Part shown: positions 16,078 to 24,624 of the stretch, piece after piece
Layout of the letters: the number at the start of each line of letters is the position of its first letter
Position numbering within the stretch: the stretch's first letter is position 1
Assembly (NCBI GenBank): GCA_024642335.1
Contig: JAHEBH010000021.1
Span: forward strand, 1 to 39,253
Origin: Erythrobacter sp.
GTDB lineage: Bacteria; Pseudomonadota; Alphaproteobacteria; Sphingomonadales; Sphingomonadaceae
DNA: 39,253 nt
Direction of reading: 5' to 3'
The notes under the pieces: model-generated
The model's input: only the letters and a program-made list of their open reading frames with translations
The model's database searches: none
What the model was told of the DNA's origin: nothing
Made by a program: the position numbers and the translations under genes

Positions 16078-16369
16078 TGCCGACTGGCTCGACATTCCGC
16101 ATGCAGGCGAATTGCTTGCGTCGGAATTCATGGAGCCGCTGGGCCTCGATTGCGCCGCCCTGGCAGATGCCATCGCGGTCAATCCTGCACGCCTGCAGGC
16201 AATGATTGACGGAACAGCCCGCATCGATGGCGAACTGGACCTGCGCCTCGCCCGCTATTTTCGCATGTCCGAGGGATTCTTCATGGGCTTGCAGGACGAT
16301 TTTGAAATCCGCACCGCAAAGCGGATGCTCAACGGCGACCTCGACAGGATAGTGCCACGGGCTGCATGA
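16037..16369 (+). CDS. higA: HigA-type antitoxin, XRE-like helix-turn-helix
   Basis: The 110-residue product carries the HigA pattern: IPHAGELLASEFMEPLGLD, then the helix-turn-helix (AALADAIAVNPARLQAMI, DGTARIDGELDLRLARYF) and the tail FFMGLQDDFEIRTAKRML. It should bind and neutralise HigB and repress the operon by binding its promoter. The ATG at 16037 has a close GGAAAG upstream and overlaps higB by 41 bp. Some HigA antitoxins are shorter at the N-terminus, so the first 12 or so residues are uncertain. The upstream region 15657-15795 is AT-richer and probably holds the shared promoter and operator, but I could not point to a convincing inverted repeat. Confidence 0.9.
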   Translation: MEKRAVSKLSTTTNADWLDIPHAGELLASEFMEPLGLDCAALADAIAVNPARLQAMIDGTARIDGELDLRLARYFRMSEGFFMGLQDDFEIRTAKRMLNGDLDRIVPRAA

Positions 16370-16382
16370 GCAGCTTCGTACC

Positions 16383-16931
16383 CTACTCCTCCCTCACCCT
16401 TCCCAACCGGTCCGCCAGCGCATTCATCTGCTCGGCGATAACACCGTCCACGGCGGGCGCGAGTTCGGTCAGGTCGAAGCGCGCATATCCGCCCACGAGA
16501 TAGTCCCAGGTGATGCGCGTGCCGCCGTAATAATCCTCGAGCTGGACGGTGAGCGTTCCTGTCAGCGCCTCTGTGAGCAGCGGGCCGAGCGAGCCGCGCA
16601 TGGTGAGCTGGCGATAGGGTGCAGCCATGACCACGCGCATATGCTCCACCGATCCATCGGGACGCACTTCATTGCCGGGAATCGCCTCGCAGAAACATCC
16701 TCCCGCCACCGGCGACAGGCTCATATTGGCAACATCGCCCGACCAGCTGTGCGCATCGCTCCAGTAGAGCGATGGCTGGACCAGCATGGCCCATGTCTCC
16801 GCCAAAGGGGTTTCGACATCGGCCTCGCCATGCACGACAAAGCCCGAGGCGTCGCTCTGCAACACTTCGGAGTGCGCAGAAGCAGGCGATATCAAGGCCC
16901 CGGCGGCGATCAGGCAAGCGAGAGGTTTCAT
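16383..16931 (-). CDS. Exported SRPBCC-like (polyketide cyclase/START-like) protein
   Basis: The 182-residue protein starts with a Sec signal peptide (MKPLACLIAAGALISPASAH). The mature part matches the SRPBCC fold pattern seen in exported START-like proteins of alphaproteobacteria: FVVHGEADVETPLAETWAML at the first strand and helix, a central GGCFCEAIPGN loop, RVVMAAPYRQLTMRGSLGPL, TLTVQLEDYYGGTRITWDYL and a C-terminal helix VIAEQMNALADRLGRV. The fold forms a hydrophobic pocket; the ligand is unknown. The start at 16931 has a strong ribosome-binding site (CCGGAGGAA), which rules out the longer upstream frame. It converges on higA. Confidence 0.8.
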   Translation of the reverse strand: MKPLACLIAAGALISPASAHSEVLQSDASGFVVHGEADVETPLAETWAMLVQPSLYWSDAHSWSGDVANMSLSPVAGGCFCEAIPGNEVRPDGSVEHMRVVMAAPYRQLTMRGSLGPLLTEALTGTLTVQLEDYYGGTRITWDYLVGGYARFDLTELAPAVDGVIAEQMNALADRLGRVREE

Positions 16932-17017
16932 CGGTTCCTCCGGTTTTTCACAGGCTTTGCGGCATGCTGCGCCAATGCATCTTGATCGGCAAGCCTTGGC
17001 ATGACTAGGCGTGGCGC

Positions 17018-17605
17018 ATGGCACAGACAACAGCAACCGGAGGAAGCTTGCGGGCAGTCACGCTGCTTGTCTCTGTTGCCGTGCTGGCGGGTTGCAAGCC
17101 CGCAGAGCCTGCCCGGCCACAACGTCTTGATCTGGAACCAGCCACGCCGGACGTGATGATGCAATCGCCCGATACGAGCGAGGCGTTCTGGTCGGTGGAT
17201 GAAGACGGGCAAGCGATTTTATTCGGCAACGAAGGCGAACCTCCACTGATGAGCATCGCCTGCCGATTGGACGCAAACCCGCCGCAGCTGGCAATCATCC
17301 GCCACGCGGCCGCCCGGCCCGGTCTGTCAGCGCTTTTTCCTGTCATCGGCAATGGCATGCGCAGCCGCTTCCTCGTGGATGCGAAGCTGAGCGAGGGCGA
17401 ATGGCGCTGGGAAGGGACACTTCCTGCCGATGATCCGCAGCTCGACGTCTTTACCGGTACACGCGATATCACTGCCACTTTGCCGGGCCGGGGAATGCTG
17501 GAAATTGCAGGCAGCCGCATCCCCGGTGAATTCGTGAACTGGTGCCGGACAGGTGGGCAGGCGTTGCAGCCGGAAGCGGAAGGCGGCGAAACCGCTAGCG
17601 AATAG
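17018..17605 (+). CDS. Lipoprotein of unknown function
   Basis: The 195-residue product has a lipoprotein signal with lipobox VLAGC (Cys26), then a Pro/Ala-rich linker and a domain with two Cys (MSIACRLD and VNWCRTGG) that may form a disulfide. The pattern of a C-terminal FVNWCR block and strands alternating with short loops suggests a beta-rich periplasmic protein. The family is not recognised. Its last 11 bp overlap the end of the convergent dsbD-like gene. The start region contains AACCGGAGGAAGC only inside the gene, so the ATG at 17018 is the best guess; a start further in would lose part of the signal peptide. Confidence 0.6.
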   Translation: MAQTTATGGSLRAVTLLVSVAVLAGCKPAEPARPQRLDLEPATPDVMMQSPDTSEAFWSVDEDGQAILFGNEGEPPLMSIACRLDANPPQLAIIRHAAARPGLSALFPVIGNGMRSRFLVDAKLSEGEWRWEGTLPADDPQLDVFTGTRDITATLPGRGMLEIAGSRIPGEFVNWCRTGGQALQPEAEGGETASE

Positions 17606-19679
17606 CTTCGGCCCGCTGCACCAGCATGTCGGGCGTGAGGATTTGTGGCAATTGCTCGGGCTGGCGATTGGGCACGTACCAAAGGTAAAGCGGCACACCT
17701 GCCACGCCGCGATCGGTCAGGAAGCGGGTGATTTCGGCATCGCGCCGCGTCCAGTCACCGCGCATGGTGATTACCCCGGCTTTCTCGAAAGCCTGCCGCA
17801 CCTCTTCACGCTCGATTGCCACAGCCTCGTTGACCTTGCAGGTCAGGCACCAATCGGCGGTGAACCAGAGGAATACCGGCTTGCCTTGCGACAAGGTGAG
17901 GTCGTTCAGCATGAAACTGTCGAACTCAACCGGATCATGGATCGATTCCGCCTGCGACGTCGCACTTTCCGCATAGCTTGAAGGCAGGGCGAAGGCGCCG
18001 AAGATCAGGAATGGCGCAGCGATCAGGCCAAAGGCAGGCCAGCCCATCTTGCCGCTTCGCTGCAGCCGCCCTGTGACCATCAGGCCCAGCACCAGCCCCG
18101 CCACCATAGCCAGCGCCATCAGGGCAAACGGACGCCCGCCCAGCTGCACCAGCAGCCACAGCAGTGCCAGCGCGGTCAGCCCCATGGGCAATGCCATCGC
18201 CTTGCGGAAACGCGCCATCCATGCGCCCGGCCTGGGCAGGCGGCTGCGCAATGCCGGCACGAAGCCCAGCAGGAGGAAAGGCAAGGCAAGGCCTAATCCC
18301 AGTGCGGCGAACAGCAGCAGAGCTGAAGGGGCAGGAAGCAACAAGGCGGCTCCCAGTGCCGCCGCCATGAAGGGCCCTGTACAAGGCGTTGCCACGAAAG
18401 CGGCAAGCAGGCCGGTAGCAAATGCGGAACTGTCACCACCCTCCCGCGTGATCGGAAGCGCAGGCAATTCGAAGAAGCCGGCGAAATTTGCCGTGATCGC
18501 CGCGGCCAGAACAAACAGCGCCACCACTACGATCGGTTCCTGCAGCTGGAAGGCCCAGCCGATCTCCTGCCCGGCGGCGCGCAGGGTGAGCAGCAGCGAA
18601 CCGACCGCAAGGCAGGCCAGCACCACGCCTGCAGTATAGGCCAGCGCCTCCCGTCTGGCCTGCTGCTCGCTTTCACCCGCCCGGGCGAGCGTCATCGCCT
18701 TGAGGCTGAGGATCGGGAAGACGCAGGGCATCAGGTTGAGCAGCAAGCCGCCTGCCAGTGCTGCCAGTACCAGCGACCACAGAGGCGCGATTTCAACGGG
18801 ACCGGACGCAACGGGCATCGCCACCTGCGGAACCTCGCCCGGCACCGCGGCGAAACTTATGCCGTCGCCCTCATCTCCGAAGGCGAGGATGCCGCTCACC
18901 AAGGTCAGCGGATCGAACGCAGCGAGGTCGGACCCCTCGGGCAAGATCAGGTCTGCCAAGGGAATACGCGCAACCAGCAAGTCCCCCTCGCGCCCGAAGG
19001 CTTGCGGATCAGCATAGGCCACGCGCTTGTCTGCCGTAATCCTGTCCTGCTGCACGAAGATGTGCGGATCGCCGATGTCCATGCTGGCGGGGAGGGGAAT
19101 GCCGATACGCAGCGCCGCGCCCTCGACCGAGAATGTCGCCGTCCTGTCGATCAGTGGCGGCAGGGCCGCGCGATAGTGATCGAACGGATTCTCCGCCGCC
19201 TGCACCTGCGGAACGCGCAGCGTCAGCACCGCCTGTTCGGGCACGCAGACCTCATCGGTGCATGCGAGCCAGTCCGCCTTCACGCGGATCGGGCCCCAGC
19301 CGGTCATCACCGCATCGTCCGGCACCGTGATCGGCACCAGCACGGCGTAATCGCCTTCGTAAACATGGTTCATCAGGCCAAGCAGGACGAGCTGGTGCGG
19401 CACGGGATAAAGCGGCTCTCCGGCACTCCAGCCCTCGGGCAGGTCCCATTCCAGTTGCATGCCCAGCCCTGCATCGCCGGGGTTGGACCAGTATCCGTGC
19501 CAGCCTTCGTCCGGGCTGAAAAGGAAGGCGACATCCATCACCTCGCCCGCAGCAGGAGCGCTCTCCGCCACCAGATCGGCCTTGATGTGGGTCTCGCGCT
19601 GCTGCGCAAATACCGCGGCAGGGGCCAGCAGCAGCAGCGCCAGGAAAAGGCGGAAACAGATGAGGAGGCTTGCGCGCAT
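17595..19679 (-). CDS. Thiol:disulfide interchange protein, DsbD/ScsB-type
   Basis: The 694-residue protein moves reducing equivalents from cytoplasmic thioredoxin across the inner membrane to periplasmic partners. It has a signal peptide (1-26), an N-terminal periplasmic domain with the redox pair Cys140 and Cys145 (LACTDEVCVPE), a DsbD-type membrane domain (about 300-565) with the essential Cys319 (LMPCVFP) and Cys433 (ATPCTGP), and a C-terminal thioredoxin-like domain with CLTC (Cys611 and Cys614). The large N-terminal domain resembles ScsB more than classical DsbD. The start at 19679 is set by the signal peptide; the frame runs open further upstream only as a shadow of the divergent gene. 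Confidence 0.92.
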   Translation of the reverse strand: MRASLLICFRLFLALLLLAPAAVFAQQRETHIKADLVAESAPAAGEVMDVAFLFSPDEGWHGYWSNPGDAGLGMQLEWDLPEGWSAGEPLYPVPHQLVLLGLMNHVYEGDYAVLVPITVPDDAVMTGWGPIRVKADWLACTDEVCVPEQAVLTLRVPQVQAAENPFDHYRAALPPLIDRTATFSVEGAALRIGIPLPASMDIGDPHIFVQQDRITADKRVAYADPQAFGREGDLLVARIPLADLILPEGSDLAAFDPLTLVSGILAFGDEGDGISFAAVPGEVPQVAMPVASGPVEIAPLWSLVLAALAGGLLLNLMPCVFPILSLKAMTLARAGESEQQARREALAYTAGVVLACLAVGSLLLTLRAAGQEIGWAFQLQEPIVVVALFVLAAAITANFAGFFELPALPITREGGDSSAFATGLLAAFVATPCTGPFMAAALGAALLLPAPSALLLFAALGLGLALPFLLLGFVPALRSRLPRPGAWMARFRKAMALPMGLTALALLWLLVQLGGRPFALMALAMVAGLVLGLMVTGRLQRSGKMGWPAFGLIAAPFLIFGAFALPSSYAESATSQAESIHDPVEFDSFMLNDLTLSQGKPVFLWFTADWCLTCKVNEAVAIEREEVRQAFEKAGVITMRGDWTRRDAEITRFLTDRGVAGVPLYLWYVPNRQPEQLPQILTPDMLVQRAEAIR

Positions 19680-19707
19680 CGTGGCGCACGATCTAGGAGC
19701 GATAGTC

Positions 19708-20922
19708 ATGAGCGACAAGCGCGATCTCCTGATACTGGGCGGCGGCCTGGTGGGCATGACCCTGGCCCTGGCAGCGGCAAGGAAGGGCATCTCCAGCCAC
19801 GTGGTGGACCGGGCCGATCCGGCGGAACTGACTGCGGACGGCTTCGACGGCCGCGCCTCGGCCATATCCACGGCGAGCTGGAACCTCTTCACCAATATCG
19901 GCCTGGCAGAGGCTTTGGAACCCTTCGGCTGCCCGATCGATTCCATCGCCGTTACCGACGGGATGAAGCCCGGACGGCTCGATTTCCAGCCCGAGCCGCA
20001 TGAAGGCTCTCTTGGGCGCATGTTCCACAACCGGCGCCTGCGCATGGCACTGTTCGATGCGGCGCAGAACGAGGAACTGATCGACTGGCACTTCAAGGCC
20101 GATGTCGTCACCCGCCATCGCGGGGAACATGCGGTTTCGGCAAAGCTGGTGAATGGCACGGTGCTCGAGGCAGGGCTGTTGGTGGGCGCGGAAGGGCGCA
20201 TGTCTCCCACGCGCGAGGAAGCCGGCATCACCATGGCGCATTGGGATTATTCGCACCGCGCGATGATTGTGGGCCTCACGCATACCAAGCCGCATGACAA
20301 CGTGGCGTGGGAGATATTCTATCCCGCCGGTCCCTTCGCCCTGCTGCCGCTGCTCGATGACGATCAGGGGCGCCATTGCAGCGCGCTGGTGTGGACCGTG
20401 GCGGAAAGGGACGCGCCGGGCGTTCTCGCCATGCCTCGGGCGACATTCACGGCCGAAGTCGTCAAGCGCATGCATGGCGTGCTGGGCGACATCGAATTGC
20501 AGGGGCCGGTCAGCTCCTACCCGCTATCCTTCCAGCATACGGTGAAGATCACCGGACAGCGTCTGGCGCTGGTGGGCGATGCGGCGCATGGCATGCATCC
20601 GATTGCCGGGCAGGGCCTCAACCTTGGCCTGCGCGATGTCGGCGCGCTGGTGGAGGTGCTGTGCGAGGCGGGTCGACTCGGCCTCGATATCGCCGATGCA
20701 CAGGTGCTCAAGCGTTACGAAGATTGGCGCGCGCTCGATTCGCTGATGGTCATGTCCGCCACCGATGGCCTCACCCGCCTGTTCGGCATGCCGGGCAGAC
20801 TGCCCAGCGCCATCCGCCGCCTGGGCATGGGGATCGTCCAGCGGACCCCGCCGCTCAAGAAGTTCTTCATGGATGAGGCGCGCGGCGTTTCCGGCGATGT
20901 TCCCGAATTGCTGAAGGGCTAA
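19708..20922 (+). CDS. UbiH/UbiF/COQ6-family FAD-dependent hydroxylase (ubiquinone synthesis)
   Basis: The 404-residue flavoprotein hydroxylates the benzoquinone ring during ubiquinone synthesis. The FAD-binding GGGLVG is at 11-16, GRASAIS at 46-52 matches the family, and the second FAD motif GDAAHGMHPIAGQG is at 288-301, the UbiH/COQ6 signature. The DG motif appears as VGAEGRMS. In alphaproteobacteria one such enzyme often covers several ring positions, so the exact position (UbiH, UbiF, UbiI or UbiL role) cannot be set from sequence. An AGGAG ribosome-binding site precedes the ATG at 19708. It diverges from the dsbD-like gene with 28 bp between the starts and ends 9 bp from the mitofilin stop. 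Confidence 0.92.
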   Translation: MSDKRDLLILGGGLVGMTLALAAARKGISSHVVDRADPAELTADGFDGRASAISTASWNLFTNIGLAEALEPFGCPIDSIAVTDGMKPGRLDFQPEPHEGSLGRMFHNRRLRMALFDAAQNEELIDWHFKADVVTRHRGEHAVSAKLVNGTVLEAGLLVGAEGRMSPTREEAGITMAHWDYSHRAMIVGLTHTKPHDNVAWEIFYPAGPFALLPLLDDDQGRHCSALVWTVAERDAPGVLAMPRATFTAEVVKRMHGVLGDIELQGPVSSYPLSFQHTVKITGQRLALVGDAAHGMHPIAGQGLNLGLRDVGALVEVLCEAGRLGLDIADAQVLKRYEDWRALDSLMVMSATDGLTRLFGMPGRLPSAIRRLGMGIVQRTPPLKKFFMDEARGVSGDVPELLKG

Positions 20923-20931
20923 CCCGCCAGC

Positions 20932-21879
20932 TCAGTTCGCCGGGCTGGGCTGCTCCACGCGCTCGCCTTCCGCATCACGCAATTCGCGCGGTTCGAGCAC
21001 CGCAGCGGTTTCCAGCACTTCCAGCGCGCGCTGGGCGGCGGCATAGCGTTCCGCATCGACCAGCCAGTCCTGCGCCGCAGCGGCATTGGGCATGGCGCGC
21101 ACCTCGGCAATTGCCACCTCGACCCTGCCGATCTCCAGATTGGATCGCGCCCGTTCGAGCCGCCTCTCGGCTACAGGTGATGGCGTTTCATCGGTGCGAA
21201 TCGCAAAGAGCTGTGACAGTTCATGCGTAAAGCGGGTCCACAGACCCTCTCCCTCGGGCACATCGGTCAGCTCGTTTGCCATGCCATCGAGCCGCACCAT
21301 CAGCTGGTCCACCGTTACAGGATCCTGAGAGGCGGCGAGGATCGTCTGCACGGCATTGGGCCGCGCATCGCCAAAGCGCAGGCGCAGCTGGTCTTCGAGG
21401 AAACCCAACGGCTGCCCGCGTTCGATCGCGCGGCGCGAGGCGAAGGCGATCAGCATGCCTTCCGCCCGCGCGGCATTGCCGGCTGCCGCCTGCGATTGCA
21501 GGTCGAGCCGCGTCAGGCGTTGCTCCATTGCTGCCACGCGCTGGTCAATGCCGCCCGTCTGCACGGCGACCTGTTCCACGCGTTCCGCCGCATCGCGCGC
21601 TTCCTGGGCCACGACTTCGACTTGCGGTGTGGGAGATGGTTCCTCGAGCGAAGTGGACAGCTGCTCTTCCATCACTCTGGATGGAGACACATCCTGCGTT
21701 TCAGCGTCATCGCTGCGCAGGTTGAAGATATTGCCAATGCTGTCCTTCAGCCCTCCGGTCGCAATCCATACGGCAGCGCCACCCAAAAGGAATGCCGCCA
21801 GGATGGCGCTGACAAGCGCACGAGCACTCATGCCTTGCCCACCTGTGGTGTGTGCATCAAAGGATCGGCCTTCTTCCAT
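20932..21879 (-). CDS. Mitofilin-like inner-membrane protein (COG4223 type)
   Basis: The 315-residue protein has a single transmembrane helix (about 19-42; ALVSAILAAFLLGGAAVW), then a periplasmic part with an acidic linker, a coiled-coil (about 92-145; ARDAAERVEQVAVQTGG, DQRVAAMEQRLTRLDL) and a helical C-terminal domain (PLGFLEDQLRLRFGDARP, LERARSNLEIGRVEVAIAEV). This is the alphaproteobacterial mitofilin layout, related to the Mic60 protein of the mitochondrial MICOS complex that shapes inner-membrane folds. It follows hemC-hemD on the same strand, the standard alphaproteobacterial arrangement. A shorter start at an internal Met (residue 17) is possible. Confidence 0.85.
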   Translation of the reverse strand: MEEGRSFDAHTTGGQGMSARALVSAILAAFLLGGAAVWIATGGLKDSIGNIFNLRSDDAETQDVSPSRVMEEQLSTSLEEPSPTPQVEVVAQEARDAAERVEQVAVQTGGIDQRVAAMEQRLTRLDLQSQAAAGNAARAEGMLIAFASRRAIERGQPLGFLEDQLRLRFGDARPNAVQTILAASQDPVTVDQLMVRLDGMANELTDVPEGEGLWTRFTHELSQLFAIRTDETPSPVAERRLERARSNLEIGRVEVAIAEVRAMPNAAAAQDWLVDAERYAAAQRALEVLETAAVLEPRELRDAEGERVEQPSPAN

Positions 21880-21907
21880 AACAACCCTACGCGACCTTGC
21901 AGGACGA

Positions 21908-22612
21908 TTAGCTTCGTCTCTGCCCTATCTCTCCCTCATGGCACATCTCTGCTGCCAAGGCCATCAGCATGGCATCTTGCGGCTGTGATGCGGAGCGGAC
22001 CTCGCGCCACCCCTCTCCCGCAGCCTCGGCAATGCGCGGCCCCAATGCCGCCAACCGGATCAGAGATATGTCGATGCCATGCCTCTCGCACTCTGCCCGA
22101 AAATGTTCGGCTGACCCGGCGGAATGGAGCAGGACCACGGCTCCCTTCGCCAAGACAGAGACCAGCGTTTCCGGCATCGGCAGGTCTTCTGCCTTGTAGA
22201 GCACGCACGTTTCCACGCTGATGCCCTCGGGCAGGTCCAGCGGCACATTGCGTTCCCCCGCCAACCGCAGCAAGCGCAGCGGCCTGCTCTCGATGTCATC
22301 GAGGAGTCCCTGCAGGCCGCCATGGCCCGCCATCTCTACGCGGAGACCCCCGGCACGGGCTGCATTGGCGGTTGTTTCTCCTACAGCGAAGACCGGCTTG
22401 TCGAGATAGGCTTGCAGCCCCTCGCCCGCATGGCGGATCGCATTGCTGCTGCCGACCAGCAGCGCATCGACCGAATCCGGATCGGGGCCACTCCATGGCA
22501 GGGCCACTGTGCGCGAAAGCGGACAGGGATCGACCTTGAGTCCGACCTCCGCACCTGCCCGGACCGAAGCACTTGCCCCCGGTTCGGGCCGGATGGTTAT
22601 GCAGCGCATCAT
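21908..22612 (-). CDS. hemD: Uroporphyrinogen-III synthase
   Basis: HemD closes and inverts ring D of hydroxymethylbilane to uroporphyrinogen III in haem synthesis. The 234-residue product has the two-lobed pattern of this weakly conserved family: ITIRPEPGA at the start, ALLVGSSNAIRH, YLDKPVFAVGETTANAAR with the ATA-like turn, then LLRLAGERN, VETCVLYKAED and the LLHSAGSAEHF block of the second lobe. The ATG at 22612 overlaps the hemC stop in the ATGA form, so hemC and hemD are translationally coupled. Position in the hemC-hemD-mitofilin cluster strengthens the assignment. Confidence 0.92.
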   Translation of the reverse strand: MMRCITIRPEPGASASVRAGAEVGLKVDPCPLSRTVALPWSGPDPDSVDALLVGSSNAIRHAGEGLQAYLDKPVFAVGETTANAARAGGLRVEMAGHGGLQGLLDDIESRPLRLLRLAGERNVPLDLPEGISVETCVLYKAEDLPMPETLVSVLAKGAVVLLHSAGSAEHFRAECERHGIDISLIRLAALGPRIAEAAGEGWREVRSASQPQDAMLMALAAEMCHEGEIGQRRS

Positions 22613-23538
22613 GCCGACAGGTTGAAGTGGTCGCGTATGGCCGCGCTGGAGCGGGAAAGCAGGTCCTGCGCCAGCCGCGCCGGGGCCTCGTCATGCTCCT
22701 CGGTGAAATGGACTTCGCCTTCGACCCGTTCGGTTCCGTCCGGGCTGAAGAGGGCCGCACGCATGGTGAGCTGGCCCGCGTGCAGGATGCAATTCACGGC
22801 AATCGCCGAATGGCAGGTGCCACCCAGAGCCTCCAGCAGGGACCTTTCGGCCATCACCTCGGCCCGGCTGGGGGCATGGTCGATGTCCTCGAGCCATTCC
22901 TGCGTACGGGCATCGTCGCGGCGGCATTCGATCGCGATGGCGCCCTGCGATGGTGCAGGCAGCCACGCGTCCGGATCAAGCCTGAAGCCGATGGCGTCCA
23001 GCCCCAGCCGGTCCAGTCCGGCGGCGGCGAGGAATGTTGCATCCACCTCTCCTGCTTCCAGCTTGGCGAGACGCGTCGCGACGTTGCCGCGCAGCGAGAC
23101 AACGCGGCAATCGGGGCGCATGTAGAGCAATTGCGCGGCGCGGCGCGGGGCGCTGGTTCCGATCACGGCGCCGGGCTTGAGCGCAGCAATGCTTTCCGCC
23201 CCGATCAGCCGGTCGGCCTTGTCGGCGCGGGGGAGCACTGCCGCGATGGCGAGGAAATCCGGGCGGATCGTCTCGACATCCTTCAGCGAATGGACCGCGG
23301 CATCGATGGAGCCATCGGCCAGCCACTGGTCGAGTTCCTTGGTCCACAGCGCCTTGCCGCCGATCTCGGCCAGAGGGCGGTCGAGCACCTTGTCGCCGCT
23401 CGCTGTCACGGGAACGAGTTCGATTTCCCGCTCGCGCCAGCCATGCGCGGCGCACAGCCTTGCGCGCGCCTCTTTCGCCTGCGCCATCGCCAGCGGCGAG
23501 TTTCGTGTTCCGAGCTTGAGTTTTACTTTGTCAAACAT
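22609..23538 (-). CDS. hemC: Porphobilinogen deaminase (hydroxymethylbilane synthase)
   Basis: HemC condenses four porphobilinogen units to hydroxymethylbilane. The 309-residue product has the expected blocks: LGTRNSPLAMAQA near 9-21, TASGDKVLDRPLAEIGGK near 45-62, AVHSLKDVE with the catalytic Asp87, GTSAPRR, RGNVATRLAKL near 150-160 and LGGTCHSAIAV with Cys242, the attachment site of the dipyrromethane cofactor. The ATG at 23538 lies 48 bp from the divergent tsaD start, so both promoters must share a very short region. It begins the hemC-hemD-mitofilin operon. Confidence 0.97.
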   Translation of the reverse strand: MFDKVKLKLGTRNSPLAMAQAKEARARLCAAHGWREREIELVPVTASGDKVLDRPLAEIGGKALWTKELDQWLADGSIDAAVHSLKDVETIRPDFLAIAAVLPRADKADRLIGAESIAALKPGAVIGTSAPRRAAQLLYMRPDCRVVSLRGNVATRLAKLEAGEVDATFLAAAGLDRLGLDAIGFRLDPDAWLPAPSQGAIAIECRRDDARTQEWLEDIDHAPSRAEVMAERSLLEALGGTCHSAIAVNCILHAGQLTMRAALFSPDGTERVEGEVHFTEEHDEAPARLAQDLLSRSSAAIRDHFNLSA

Positions 23539-23586
23539 AGGCGCTGCTTGCCCTAGAGTTCATTTGCGTCCAGTGGAAGCCGCACA

Positions 23587-24624
23587 ATGCCACTTGTCCT
23601 TGGGATAGAGAGTTCGTGCGACGAAACCGCCGCCGCCCTGGTGGATGGTGACAGGCACATTCTGGCGCAGGCCATCGCCAGCCAGGAGGCGGAACATGCG
23701 CCCTATGGCGGCGTAGTTCCCGAAATCGCCGCACGCGCCCATGCCGAACGCCTTATCCCGCTGATCGACAAGGTCCTCAAGGAGGCAGGCAAATCGCTCG
23801 CCGATTGTGACGCCATTGCCGCCACGGCCGGGCCGGGCCTGATCGGCGGGGTGATGGTCGGCCTGGTCAGCGCCAAGGCGCTGGCGATGGCGGGCGACAA
23901 GCCGCTGCTGGCGATCAACCACCTAGAAGGCCATGCGCTGAGCCCGCGCCTCGCCAACGCTGCGCTCGAATTCCCCTATGCGCTGCTGCTGGTCTCCGGC
24001 GGCCATTGCCAGATCCTGCGGGTGGACGGCGTGGGACAGTACAGGCGGATGGCGACGACAATCGACGACGCGCTGGGCGAAGCCTTCGACAAGACCGCCA
24101 AGATCCTCGGCCTCGGCTATCCGGGGGGTCCTGCGGTTGAAAGGCTGGCGGCAGAGGGCGATGCAAGCGCCGTCCCCCTGCCCCGACCGCTGCTGGGCAG
24201 CGCAGAGCCGCATTTCTCCTTTGCCGGCCTGAAAAGCGCCGTTCTGCGCGCGCAGGAAAGCGGCGAGCACGATCCGGCCGACATTGCCGCCAGTTTCCAG
24301 CAGGCCGCGGTCGATTGCATTCTCGACCGGCTGCGACTGGCCTTCAACACCATCGGCCCCGTCAACGCACTGGTGGTGGCAGGAGGTGTTGCCGCCAACA
24401 AGGTAATCCGCAGCGCGTTGGAAGGCTTCGCCGCAGACAGGGAGTTGCCATTCACCGCACCGCCACAAATATTGTGCACCGACAATGCGGCCATGATCGC
24501 ATGGGCGGGCATCGAAAGGCTGGCGGTGGGTATTGCGCCCGACCCTCTTGACGTTTCGGCCCGTCCGCGCTGGCCTCTCGACCCGGACGCAGCGCCCGTG
24601 CGCGGTGCAGGAGTGAAGGCATGA
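23587..24624 (+). CDS. tsaD: tRNA N6-adenosine threonylcarbamoyltransferase
   Basis: TsaD transfers the threonylcarbamoyl group to A37 of ANN-decoding tRNAs, working with TsaB and TsaE. The 345-residue product shows the family signature: [15 protein letters not shown] at 5-19, [13 protein letters not shown] near 44-56, the metal ligands His112 and His116 in [35 protein letters not shown] and the C-terminal [12 protein letters not shown]. Its last codons overlap the gpsA start in ATGA form. It is the first gene of a four-gene chain (tsaD, gpsA, flippase, OmpA) in which neighbours all overlap by 4 nt. The tsaD-gpsA pairing is common in alphaproteobacteria. Confidence 0.97.
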   Translation: MPLVLGIESSCDETAAALVDGDRHILAQAIASQEAEHAPYGGVVPEIAARAHAERLIPLIDKVLKEAGKSLADCDAIAATAGPGLIGGVMVGLVSAKALAMAGDKPLLAINHLEGHALSPRLANAALEFPYALLLVSGGHCQILRVDGVGQYRRMATTIDDALGEAFDKTAKILGLGYPGGPAVERLAAEGDASAVPLPRPLLGSAEPHFSFAGLKSAVLRAQESGEHDPADIAASFQQAAVDCILDRLRLAFNTIGPVNALVVAGGVAANKVIRSALEGFAADRELPFTAPPQILCTDNAAMIAWAGIERLAVGIAPDPLDVSARPRWPLDPDAAPVRGAGVKA

